Positions 46,883 to 55,089 of a DNA stretch of 62,441 nt are shown piece after piece. Numbering within the stretch: the stretch's first letter is position 1; each line of letters starts with the position of its first letter. The translations under genes and the position numbers were made by a program. Under the pieces are notes generated by a model that was not told the origin of the DNA, ran no database searches, and saw only the letters and a list, made by a program, of their open reading frames with translations. The DNA is from a virus, in IMG/VR virus record IMGVR_UViG_3300020579_000013, positions 1-62,441 of that record, one strand, 5' to 3'.

Positions 46883-47929
46883 GTGGGCAACAGACAGTTT
46901 ACAAATGAAGCCAGTGCGATTCTTGCCGGCACAATCACTGGTGCGTCGACAACCATCGCAGTTGCGACCGGTTTTGGCGCGCTGTTTCCTAGCCCGACCG
47001 GCACGCAATTTTTCATAGTTGCCATTCAAGATACGCTCGGAAACTACGAGTACGTCGCGATCACGGGAGTATCTGGCGATAACCTGACGGTTGCGCCGGT
47101 CTCGACACAGTTCCCCGCTGGTGGGCGCGCGCAAGAGGGCACCACTGCACAGTCTTTCACGGCCAACCTGGCTCGTGTTGAACTTCGCGCTACGGCCGGA
47201 TTATTCGCTGACCTGTACCAGAAAGACGGCGACACACTGACCGGCCCCATGAATATGGGCAACCAATCAATCACCAACGGCGTCCTCGGCACCGGCATCT
47301 CCATAGAGTCCGCCACCGAGATCGTCAATACGCCGCTCCGCGGTAAGACCGGCAGCACCGCCAACCAGATCACTGTCCCGACCGATGGCGTCTCGCGCGC
47401 GCAGGCGGGCGGCCTGAATATCATGGTTCAGGGCGATCCGACCAATGCATTTACTCCCGGCATGGTGTTGATGTTCAACGGTCCGCCATCGAATCTTCCT
47501 TTTGGCTGGCATGTGTGTGACGGCACCAATGGCACTCTCGATCTTCGTGACCACTTCATCGTGGGCGCCGGCCTTACGTACCCGCTCGACGCGAACGGCA
47601 ACATCACTGATACAACCAGCATCGAGTCGCCGACGCTTACTCCGGCGATCAATCCCGTGACGCTGTCTGTTGCGAATTTGGCAGTCCATGCGCATCCGTT
47701 CGACTATTTTGTTGGTAATAGCTTCTCGATCGTCAATCCGGGCGGCGGCGCTGGTGCGGCCTATTTCTCGCAGCAGGCGGGAGCCGGTACGCGCATAAGT
47801 TATGCGGGCAGCAACGCAGGTAGCGGGACTCCGTTTACGCCGACGGCGGCGCAACTGCCGGATCACACACATACTTACGCGCTCGGGCCGTTTTATGCGC
47901 TCTACTTTGCGATGTACACAGGCTCCTAA
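46883..47929 (+). CDS. Tail fibre protein with collar domain
   Basis: GTG start. Beta-repeat N-terminus, then a phage tail-collar domain: G-M-V-L-M-F-N-G, P-F-G-W-H-V-C-D-G-T-N-G-T-L-D-L-R-D-H-F-I-V-G-A-G. A Gly-rich C-terminal end with T-A-A-Q-L-P-D-H-T-H-T-Y follows. Such proteins recognise the receptor. ATGA-type overlap to the next gene. Confidence 0.82.
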   Translation: MGNRQFTNEASAILAGTITGASTTIAVATGFGALFPSPTGTQFFIVAIQDTLGNYEYVAITGVSGDNLTVAPVSTQFPAGGRAQEGTTAQSFTANLARVELRATAGLFADLYQKDGDTLTGPMNMGNQSITNGVLGTGISIESATEIVNTPLRGKTGSTANQITVPTDGVSRAQAGGLNIMVQGDPTNAFTPGMVLMFNGPPSNLPFGWHVCDGTNGTLDLRDHFIVGAGLTYPLDANGNITDTTSIESPTLTPAINPVTLSVANLAVHAHPFDYFVGNSFSIVNPGGGAGAAYFSQQAGAGTRISYAGSNAGSGTPFTPTAAQLPDHTHTYALGPFYALYFAMYTGS

Positions 47930-49818
47930 TGACCGCGTTTAAACTGGAAAATTTCGGCGGTATTCGGCCTCGCATCTCGGCACGCTTGCTGCCGGTCAAT
48001 GCGGCCGTTACCGCGGAAAACACCAAGCTTCTGGAAGGAGAATTGCGTGGGTACCATAAGCCGACTATCCTTAAGGATCTTAGTAGTTTCGGTTTTACCG
48101 TTGGCCGCGCTTACCGCATTCCAGCTAGCGTCACGGGTACCGTCGACGTCTGGCTTGCCTTCCAGTCCCCCAACACAGACATCATCCGATCCCCCGTCCT
48201 CGGAGACGTCTACAACCGATACTACTGGTTCGGAAACAACGCCGCACCCATGTATAACACCCTCGCACGCATCGTTGCCGGGAACACAGGTGCGAACGCG
48301 CCTTGGTTGCTTGGAGTACCTCAACCCGCAGCGGCTCTGACGGTAGGGCAGACTGGCGGCAGTGGCGTTACCGAAACACGTTCCTACGTCTATACTTTCG
48401 TCACCGCCTACGGTGAGGAAGGCCCGCCATCGAATCCGACAACCTTTACAGGCTACGTAAATTCCACGAGCTGGAATTTGAGCGGTGGTTCGACCACGTG
48501 GACCGGTGGCAGTCAGGTCGATGTGGCGTTCGTCAATATTTACCGGACTGTCCCGAATCAATCGAACCCTGCATTCTTCTTTGTCGCGCAAATTGCCATC
48601 GCTACATGGATCAGCGGCAGCGGTTCATATACCGACACGATTTCTGATACGACTGTCGCGCAGAACAACACTCTTAATTTCGTGGACAATTTTCCGCCGC
48701 CGTCCACCATGCAGGGCGCCGCTCTCATGCCCGGTGGATTCTTGATCGGCTTTCAGGGCCGCAATCTGCTCTTCACTGAGCCATATCTTCCGCACGCGTG
48801 GAACCCAACTTACAACCTCGCCACCGAATTTGAAATCGTAGGAATTGTCGTATGGTCACAGACAGCGATTATATGTACGACATCGAACTTGTACCTGGGG
48901 TCTGGTTCGACCCCGGCTGCATTCACGCTACAGAAGCTGGACGGCGTTACTCCATGTTTGAGTCGGAGGGGTATTGTCTCTACTGTCAGTGGTGCCTATT
49001 TCCCGACTGTGGACGGCCTGGCGATGTTCAATGTGAATGGGTTGAACACTATTACGCAGCCGATCCTGACGAAGGAAGAGTGGGCTACTTTCAGTCCCAC
49101 CACGCTCATTGCCGCGCAGTTGGGGCTGCAGTATTTGGCATGGGGTTCGACGACGAACGGGATGCAGATCAATCCGACGGAAAGTAGCGCGGAGATGGCG
49201 ACCATCACTGCGTTTGCGCAGGTTACCGCGGTGGAGACGGACCGGTACACCGGAAATCCCTATATCGTCATCAACAATGTCGCATTCGACTGGGACCCCA
49301 ACGGCGCAGAGCGGCTCTACTGGCACTGGCTTTCCAAGCAGGCGCAACTACCGAAATATCTGAATTTCGGTGCATTTAAAATCAAGGCTGACTTCGGCTC
49401 GGCGAACGTGACCAGTAACGTCACTGCTGTGTATGGTCCGTACGATCTTGCGCGCAACATCACTGATCCGGGTACCGTCCGTGCGGGCCAACTCAACGCG
49501 ATCGGTGCGAACGTCATCGGCGGAATTTCGCCGTACAACCTCGGCCTCGTACCCGGCAACACGCTCCCCGAAAATCGACTACCGCTCGGCGGCGGCCCGC
49601 TGTATCCGCTGTTTCAGCTGAACAACCAGGCGCTTTCTATCCGGATGCGCACCTACTGCAACGGCCTCCTGGTCAACGACCAGAATGTGACGAACGACAG
49701 AATTCATCGTCTGCCGTCCGGTTTCAAGCACGATCTTTGGCAGTTTGAGTTCTTCGGCAATACCAACATGTACAACGTGATGGTGGCGGAGACAGGCAAA
49801 GAACTCGCGGAAGTGTGA
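47929..49818 (+). CDS. Tail nozzle/tubular B-like protein
   Basis: A 629-residue beta-rich protein beginning F-K-L-E-N-F-G-G-I-R-P-R-I-S-A-R-L-L, a start typical of podovirus tail-tube/stabilisation proteins. It also has Y-V-Y-T-F-V-T-A-Y-G-E-E-G-P-P-S (fibronectin-like) and D-G-L-A-M-F-N-V-N-G. I assign the nozzle role from position and size. Confidence 0.65.
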   Translation: MTAFKLENFGGIRPRISARLLPVNAAVTAENTKLLEGELRGYHKPTILKDLSSFGFTVGRAYRIPASVTGTVDVWLAFQSPNTDIIRSPVLGDVYNRYYWFGNNAAPMYNTLARIVAGNTGANAPWLLGVPQPAAALTVGQTGGSGVTETRSYVYTFVTAYGEEGPPSNPTTFTGYVNSTSWNLSGGSTTWTGGSQVDVAFVNIYRTVPNQSNPAFFFVAQIAIATWISGSGSYTDTISDTTVAQNNTLNFVDNFPPPSTMQGAALMPGGFLIGFQGRNLLFTEPYLPHAWNPTYNLATEFEIVGIVVWSQTAIICTTSNLYLGSGSTPAAFTLQKLDGVTPCLSRRGIVSTVSGAYFPTVDGLAMFNVNGLNTITQPILTKEEWATFSPTTLIAAQLGLQYLAWGSTTNGMQINPTESSAEMATITAFAQVTAVETDRYTGNPYIVINNVAFDWDPNGAERLYWHWLSKQAQLPKYLNFGAFKIKADFGSANVTSNVTAVYGPYDLARNITDPGTVRAGQLNAIGANVIGGISPYNLGLVPGNTLPENRLPLGGGPLYPLFQLNNQALSIRMRTYCNGLLVNDQNVTNDRIHRLPSGFKHDLWQFEFFGNTNMYNVMVAETGKELAEV

Positions 49819-51122
49819 TGGGTACAATTACTCTCGCCGGTTCGCGCGGCTATCAAGATATCGGAACCATAGGACAGACCGTCCCGCAGCTTGCGGAGAA
49901 CGTGCTATCTATAAATGCGATTCTGGACGTCGGCTTGCGCAACACGCGTGACTATCAGCACGGCTGGATCCGCGTTTCTGATTTGATCGGTCTTGGCCTT
50001 GCGACACTCATCAATGGTGATCAACTGACAGCCACTGTTTCTAGCGGAAGTGGCACCGTCAGCGTATCGGACTCTATTACCGGCACCGGCGCTTCGGCCA
50101 CACCGTTGTTGCTGCAGGGAGATGCTTCGGCACCAGGCAATTCGTTTTATTACGGAACAAATGGAAGCGGCACAAAAGGCTGGTATGCACTGCCTACCAG
50201 TGGTGGCACCGTAACATCAGTCGGTTTTGCAGATGCATCGACCACATCGATCTACACGATCACCGGTTCGCCAGTCACTACTTCGGGCACCCTGACACAG
50301 ACCCTCACCACTCAGACCGCCAACAAAGTATTCGCCGGGCCTGCCAGCGGCGGCGCGGCCCAGCCGACTTTTCGCGCGCTTGTTGCTGCGGATATTCCCG
50401 CTTCGTCTCCCGCCGTACCGGGCACGATCCCTGACCTCGTGATGTGGTGGGCTGCGGACAATATTCTTGCGGCCAGTGGCACAGAGATATATCGACTGCA
50501 GGATAGAACGCCGTGGGGTGGAGGCAGCGCTTACGCCACCGGTCTGAGTGGAGGGCAGCCGACAACAATGTCAGCATCTACATTAAATGGGCTACCAACT
50601 TTGATATTTGGCAGTACACCTCCAATAGGCGGCTTTTCTAGTACTGTCACAGCAGCAAATGGCGGATTTACTACCAAAAAAGGATTTACAGCGTTCTACG
50701 TGATAAATCCGGCTTTGAATGGAAGCCAAGCGCTTTTTGGATGCAGTGCTAGCGGCGGCGTGTCACTTTATGTGACCTCAGGTTCTAACAACAAGATGAC
50801 TCTCGTATCAACAGCCATCGCTGTGGCGGGCACCGAGACCACGGCATGGAGTGGAGGCGCATTCTTTCAAGGCAACGCTACTTACAATATCAGCACCGGA
50901 GCGTTTGCCTTTCGCCGTGCACAAGCCGCTAATGGTAGCGGCGGCACTGGGGTAACAAGTACTGGCGCGAGCACAACTAATTGGCTAGGCAGCGACACGA
51001 GCGCGACCACAAGCCCCCTTGGTTCCTGTGGATTGGCCGAACTGATCATTTATGACCGTGTTCTCACGGGTACTGAAATCACCAACGTCGAAAATTATTT
51101 GCATGTAAAGTGGGGCGTATGA
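49818..51122 (+). CDS. Tail fibre/tailspike with lectin-like C-terminus
   Basis: The 434-residue protein starts M-G-T-I-T-L-A-G-S-R-G-Y-Q-D-I-G. A Ser/Gly/Thr repeat region follows (S-G-S-G-T-V-S-V-S-D-S-I-T-G), then a LamG-like C-terminal domain from P-D-L-V-M-W-W-A-A-D-N to L-I-I-Y-D-R-V-L-T-G-T-E-I. Likely receptor-binding. Confidence 0.72.
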   Translation: MGTITLAGSRGYQDIGTIGQTVPQLAENVLSINAILDVGLRNTRDYQHGWIRVSDLIGLGLATLINGDQLTATVSSGSGTVSVSDSITGTGASATPLLLQGDASAPGNSFYYGTNGSGTKGWYALPTSGGTVTSVGFADASTTSIYTITGSPVTTSGTLTQTLTTQTANKVFAGPASGGAAQPTFRALVAADIPASSPAVPGTIPDLVMWWAADNILAASGTEIYRLQDRTPWGGGSAYATGLSGGQPTTMSASTLNGLPTLIFGSTPPIGGFSSTVTAANGGFTTKKGFTAFYVINPALNGSQALFGCSASGGVSLYVTSGSNNKMTLVSTAIAVAGTETTAWSGGAFFQGNATYNISTGAFAFRRAQAANGSGGTGVTSTGASTTNWLGSDTSATTSPLGSCGLAELIIYDRVLTGTEITNVENYLHVKWGV

Positions 51123-51583
51123 CCGATCTCGATAAAGCAGTTTCTGACACCGCCGGTTTTGAGGGCTACAAAGCCGCCCCCTACAAGGACACCCAGGGCC
51201 GATGGACCGTCGGCGAGGGTACCTGCCTGGAGACAAACCCGATCGCAGCGTCCGACTGGAAGTACCTACTCGACAACAGTTTCATCACTGTCTCGCTCTC
51301 GGGCGCCGGCGCGCGCTGGCTCTTGCGGGCCAAATTGGCTGCCGATCTGCGCGGCCTGAGCGTTCGATTTCCGAACTTTGCATCCTTGCCCGATTTGGTC
51401 CAGACTCTCCTTCTGGAGATGTCTTACCAGCTCGGCGACTTGCAGCAATTCACGACTTTTGACACACTAGTGGCACAACTTCGGTTTAAGGAAGCCGCGG
51501 CGGACGCCAGGACGACGAAATGGTATTCGCAGACCCCAAACCGGGCAGAGACGATTCTGAAGCAGCTTGAATCTGTTACTTAG
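51119..51583 (+). CDS. Endolysin (GH24-type lysozyme)
   Basis: A 154-residue lysozyme: A-G-F-E-G-Y-K-A-A-P-Y-K-D-T-Q-G-R-W-T-V-G-E-G-T holds the catalytic E...D...T pattern of T4-type lysozymes. The C-terminal half is helical (L-L-L-E-M-S-Y-Q-L-G). No signal peptide. Starts by ATGA overlap with the fibre gene. Confidence 0.8.
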   Translation: MTDLDKAVSDTAGFEGYKAAPYKDTQGRWTVGEGTCLETNPIAASDWKYLLDNSFITVSLSGAGARWLLRAKLAADLRGLSVRFPNFASLPDLVQTLLLEMSYQLGDLQQFTTFDTLVAQLRFKEAAADARTTKWYSQTPNRAETILKQLESVT

Positions 51584-51592
51584 GAGACTTGA

Positions 51593-51808
51593 ATGTCACA
51601 AAATCTGAACGCTAACGGCACGAACAACTACTCACTCGATAGCTACATCGCTGCATGCGTGAAAGCCGGCACTACGTCTGGCTTCAACTACCCGGACGCG
51701 TCTGTTTGTCAGTACGTGAAGGCTGCGATCGTTGCTGGCACCTACAAGGTTCCCGGCGCCCCGTCTCTCGAAACTGCTGAGGCAGTACACGCCACAATCG
51801 GTGCGTAG
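51593..51808 (+). CDS. Small lysis-module protein (71 aa)
   Basis: GGAGACTTGA precedes the ATG. Asn/Ala-rich, with Y-S-L-D-S-Y-I-A-A-C-V-K-A-G and V-C-Q-Y-V-K-A-A-I-V-A-G-T. No family recognised. Confidence 0.58.
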   Translation: MSQNLNANGTNNYSLDSYIAACVKAGTTSGFNYPDASVCQYVKAAIVAGTYKVPGAPSLETAEAVHATIGA

Positions 51809-52027
51809 ATGGGTGAGGTTGAGGTCCGCGACTGGTTTGTAATGGTGCTCCTGGCGGCCGCCACGGTGGCCTCTGGGGTCTACCTTTTCAGGCACGCATC
51901 GGACATCAATTTCGGTGCCTGGCTTACTTTTCTCGGGTCCATGGGCGGCATCTACCACTGGCTCGTCCTCATAGATTCAAAGCGGCCCGACGCGGATCGC
52001 AAGAGAGATCAAGATGGGCATCCTTAG
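51809..52027 (+). CDS. Holin
   Basis: A 72-residue protein with two hydrophobic helices (W-F-V-M-V-L-L-A-A-A-T-V-A-S-G-V-Y-L-F and W-L-T-F-L-G-S-M-G-G-I-Y-H-W-L-V-L) and a charged C-terminus R-P-D-A-D-R-K-R-D. It sits between lysozyme and spanins. Confidence 0.78.
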   Translation: MGEVEVRDWFVMVLLAAATVASGVYLFRHASDINFGAWLTFLGSMGGIYHWLVLIDSKRPDADRKRDQDGHP

Positions 52028-52466
52028 CGGATTCACGATAAAAGACGCGCTTTACGGCGCGGTTATCCTCGCCCTGGGAATTTTCCTGTGGCACTACCAC
52101 ACTCTACAGAATGAAGTTGATACGGCCAAAGTAGTCGCAGCGAGCGAGAAACAAGTCGTACAAGTCGATCAATCGGCTGCAAAAGCCACGGAGACTCGCA
52201 ATGCGGACGTTGTCAAACAAGCTGTTTCTGCTCCCCCTGTCGCTAATCTTGGCGTCGTGTGCAAGCGCGCCGGTGGTGGTCAAGTGCCCGCGGCCAACCC
52301 CGTCGCAGCAGCCCCAACTCGAGAACAACCCGCCGACGGTCCAGTCGGACCAGCGTTTGATCCTTCAGGGGCCCTCCTCACCCGTGCCGCCCTCGCCGAC
52401 GCCCAAATAAGCTATCTGCAGGCGCGCATACACGAGCTCGAGACCGAGATGAACAACGCGCCATGA
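52014..52466 (+). CDS. Inner-membrane spanin (Rz-like)
   Basis: A 150-residue protein with an N-terminal signal anchor (A-L-Y-G-A-V-I-L-A-L-G-I-F-L-W) and a helical periplasmic part (V-V-A-A-S-E-K-Q-V-V-Q-V-D-Q-S-A-A-K). It spans to the outer-membrane partner encoded inside it and disrupts the outer membrane at lysis. Confidence 0.78.
   Translation: MGILSGFTIKDALYGAVILALGIFLWHYHTLQNEVDTAKVVAASEKQVVQVDQSAAKATETRNADVVKQAVSAPPVANLGVVCKRAGGGQVPAANPVAAAPTREQPADGPVGPAFDPSGALLTRAALADAQISYLQARIHELETEMNNAP
52201..52410 (+). CDS. Outer-membrane lipoprotein spanin (Rz1-like), nested
   Basis: A 69-residue lipoprotein entirely inside the Rz-like gene in another frame. Signal L-L-P-L-S-L-I-L-A-S-C-A-S has a lipobox L-A-S-C, and the mature part is Pro-rich. 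Nesting is typical of Rz/Rz1 pairs. Confidence 0.8.
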   Translation: MRTLSNKLFLLPLSLILASCASAPVVVKCPRPTPSQQPQLENNPPTVQSDQRLILQGPSSPVPPSPTPK

Positions 52467-52945
52467 TTGCAATCCCTTTCAAGAATTTCTTGATCGAGAG
52501 AATTCCGATCTGGGAGAGCAAAGACGAGATCAAGCCTCTCCACGAGGCACACTACGCCGAGACTGAGACCAGGTACAAAAAGCACACGGTGGCTGTCAAT
52601 TATGCCCACATGGGCAAGTGCGACGACGAAGGGACGATGCGCTGTTTCGGGGCCCGGCTAGTTGATTCCGAGAGGCTTGTGGCATATTTGTTTGTGTACA
52701 TCAATCACAGCGCCCATGACTCGAGCTTGTGCGCTGTGGAAGATGCATATTACGTACTGCCGGAATACCGTGGATCGGGATTGGCTCGTCGACTCTTACA
52801 GTACTCTGAAAAACGCCTCAAAGAGATGGGCGCTGATTATTTCTTTATGAGTAGTAAAGCTCCTGTCGGAGGGCCGAACATCGGAATGTTCCTTGAGACG
52901 GAAGGCTTTAAAGCTACGGCTGTCGTGTATTCGAAGGCTCTCTGA
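52463..52945 (+). CDS. GNAT acetyltransferase
   Basis: The 160-residue protein has the GNAT core: V-E-D-A-Y-Y-V-L-P-E-Y-R-G-S-G-L-A-R-R-L-L (acetyl-CoA binding R-G-x-G-x-A) and a C-terminal F-L-E-T-E-G-F-K. Phage GNATs can modify host or virion proteins; target unknown. Confidence 0.82.
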   Translation: MIAIPFKNFLIERIPIWESKDEIKPLHEAHYAETETRYKKHTVAVNYAHMGKCDDEGTMRCFGARLVDSERLVAYLFVYINHSAHDSSLCAVEDAYYVLPEYRGSGLARRLLQYSEKRLKEMGADYFFMSSKAPVGGPNIGMFLETEGFKATAVVYSKAL

Positions 52946-53373
52946 TGCAGACACAGGAAGAATGGAAGCAAGTAAACAACGCGGCCTGTCGGCGCTGGCG
53001 TATTACCAATGCCGAGTATGACCAGCAACGACAGTTAGCTTGGCGCCAGGCCAACCCCGAGTATCAGGCTAGGTGGGCCGCCGCGAATAAAGAGAAAATT
53101 AACGCTCGAAAGCGAGTATGGGCCCGTCAGAATCGAGCGAAATTGCGTCGCAAGGAACTGGCACAGAAGTTTGCTCGGCGGCGCGCTTGCCCTCCATGGG
53201 CTGAACGAGCCCCCCTTCTTGCTTTCTATCGTGCTTGCCCCCCTGGATTTCATGTCGATCATGTTATACCCTTGCGTGGTAAATTAGTGTGTGGGCTGCA
53301 TTGTCTCGATAATCTGCAATACCTACCAGCACAGATCAATCTCCAAAAGGCAAACCGGTTCAGTCCGGAATAA
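52945..53373 (+). CDS. HNH endonuclease
   Basis: A 142-residue protein. The basic helical N-terminus (R-K-R-V-W-A-R-Q-N-R-A-K-L-R) precedes H-V-D-H-V-I-P-L-R-G and L-D-N-L-Q-Y-L-P-A-Q-I-N-L-Q-K, the HNH of free-standing homing nucleases. Overlaps the GNAT stop by one base. Confidence 0.82.
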   Translation: MQTQEEWKQVNNAACRRWRITNAEYDQQRQLAWRQANPEYQARWAAANKEKINARKRVWARQNRAKLRRKELAQKFARRRACPPWAERAPLLAFYRACPPGFHVDHVIPLRGKLVCGLHCLDNLQYLPAQINLQKANRFSPE

Positions 53374-53385
53374 GGAGCAGCGAAT

Positions 53386-55089
53386 ATCTGTTTTGGCGGA
53401 GGAACCGTACCATCAGCCCCTAACACGTCTGCCGAACAAGCAGGCGCGGGCAATGTCGCCAATGCGGGCCTTGCCGCGGGGCAATCGCAGCTAAATTGGG
53501 CACAAGGACAAGCAGCCACCAATGCCGGCGTAGCGGGCGGCCTGCAGCAATCGCTTACTCCTCAAGTTGGTGTCGACACAACCGCCAATACCGCCGGTGC
53601 GGGCATGTATGGCTCGACACTCGGCGGTCTAGGACAGCAGCTGACCACCGCACAAAATTACGGCAACACGGCCGGCATGAACCAGGCCTCGACGAACGCG
53701 ATGGCCTCCACTGCCCAGAGCTACGATGCCGCGCGACAGAACAACATGCGTCAGCTCGGCTCGTACGGCGTCGATCCCAGTCAAATGAAGTCAGGCGCGC
53801 TGAACCTGAACGCGAACTTGGCGCAGGCCGGCGCGGTCGGCAATGCCGGCTACCAGGCAGGCCAGCAGCGCCAACTTACGGGTATGGGTCTCGTATCGAA
53901 CGCTCTGAACCAGAACATGATGGGTTCACAGGTTGGCCAGGGTTATGGCGCGGGCGCCAACGCGACCGGCCAGAATATCGCCGGCATCGGCAACCAGACC
54001 ACGCAGACGAGCTCGGGTGCACTCACTGCTCCTTCGACCATGCTACAGACAGGTCTCTCGGGCTACGGCACGAGTGCGAACATTGCCAACCAAACCTTTG
54101 GCAACCAGCTCGCGCAGTACAATATCAACCAGAACAACGGCAACATGCTCTCGAGCATGATAGGCCAAGGTGTCGGCATGGCGGCTGGTGCGGCCGCGGG
54201 CCACGCAGATGGCGGCGCGATCCCCGGCCGGTACGCCAATGGCGGACAGGCGGCGCCGATCCCCGTGAGTGGCGTTACTCCCGTGATGGCTGGCGCCTAT
54301 ACGCCTCCCCAATCGCAGAATGGCGGCGGTGGCGGCGGCGGAAGTAGCCCCATGAGTCCTGCCATGCAGGGCTACAAGGCCGGCAATAACCTATCCGGTA
54401 TGTATGACCAGTACCAGGCCAACTCGATGATGCCCGGCACCAATTCAATGATGGCCAGCGACCCGCAGATGCAGTCGATCGCCAGCGGCAATAGTTTCGG
54501 CGGCGGCGCTGATATCGCCAGTTCCACAGGCACCAGTGCGGCTGATCTTGGAGCCAGCTCCGGTGTCGGGGCTGCGGCGGGCGGCGCTGGAGATGCCGCG
54601 ATCGGTAGCGCTGCTGGCGGGGCCGCGGCGGGCGGCGCAGGCGCTGCTGTCGGCGGTGCGGCCGCAGATGCCGCAATTGGTACCGCGGCGGCCGATGCAG
54701 CGGGTGTCATAGGAGCCGATTTGGCGGCCGGCGGCGCGGCCGATGCGCTACTCTTGGCGGCTAACGGCGGCGCGATCCCCCAACGCAAGCGGCCGGACTG
54801 GGGCAATCCCGCGGTGCAGCGCCCGCAGGGCGTGCCTCCGCAGATCGGTATCCCTGGTCCCTGGGTGAATGCGGATGGTGGGCATCCCGGTCCTGGCCCC
54901 GGCATGATTCAACACGGTATGTCTGATGGCACCGGTATCGACGATCAGGTCCATGCGAAGGTCTCCGTGGGTGAGTACATCATTCCGGCGGATGTCGTTC
55001 ATGCGAAAGGCAAGGAATTTTTCGATAAGCTGCTTCAGCGATATCACACACCCGCCGCACAGCAGCGGCAACAGATGGGAATGCACTAA
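53386..55089 (+). CDS. Internal virion protein 1 (apparent AUC start)
   Basis: An Ala/Gly/Gln/Asn-rich protein. The open frame continues upstream of the first ATG (53605) with the same composition to C-F-G-G-G-T-V-P-S-A-P at 53389, preceded by AAGGAG and the codon ATC at 53386, where M-C-F-G-G-G would be expected. The C-terminus D-D-Q-V-H-A-K-V-S-V-G-E-Y-I-I-P-A-D-V-V followed by G-K-E-F-F-D-K-L is a known signature of phage internal proteins. G-G-A-I-P-G-R occurs here and in the next protein. If AUC is not used, the product starts at 53605 (494 residues). Confidence 0.7.
   Translation: MCFGGGTVPSAPNTSAEQAGAGNVANAGLAAGQSQLNWAQGQAATNAGVAGGLQQSLTPQVGVDTTANTAGAGMYGSTLGGLGQQLTTAQNYGNTAGMNQASTNAMASTAQSYDAARQNNMRQLGSYGVDPSQMKSGALNLNANLAQAGAVGNAGYQAGQQRQLTGMGLVSNALNQNMMGSQVGQGYGAGANATGQNIAGIGNQTTQTSSGALTAPSTMLQTGLSGYGTSANIANQTFGNQLAQYNINQNNGNMLSSMIGQGVGMAAGAAAGHADGGAIPGRYANGGQAAPIPVSGVTPVMAGAYTPPQSQNGGGGGGGSSPMSPAMQGYKAGNNLSGMYDQYQANSMMPGTNSMMASDPQMQSIASGNSFGGGADIASSTGTSAADLGASSGVGAAAGGAGDAAIGSAAGGAAAGGAGAAVGGAAADAAIGTAAADAAGVIGADLAAGGAADALLLAANGGAIPQRKRPDWGNPAVQRPQGVPPQIGIPGPWVNADGGHPGPGPGMIQHGMSDGTGIDDQVHAKVSVGEYIIPADVVHAKGKEFFDKLLQRYHTPAAQQRQQMGMH

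Noticed and set aside
45220-51122. Diversity-generating retroelement acting on tail fibres
   Set aside because: No reverse transcriptase and no visible template/variable repeat pair.
53496-54347. 283-residue rightward ORF overlapping internal virion protein 1
   Set aside because: Arg/His-rich shadow of the Ala/Gly-rich frame.
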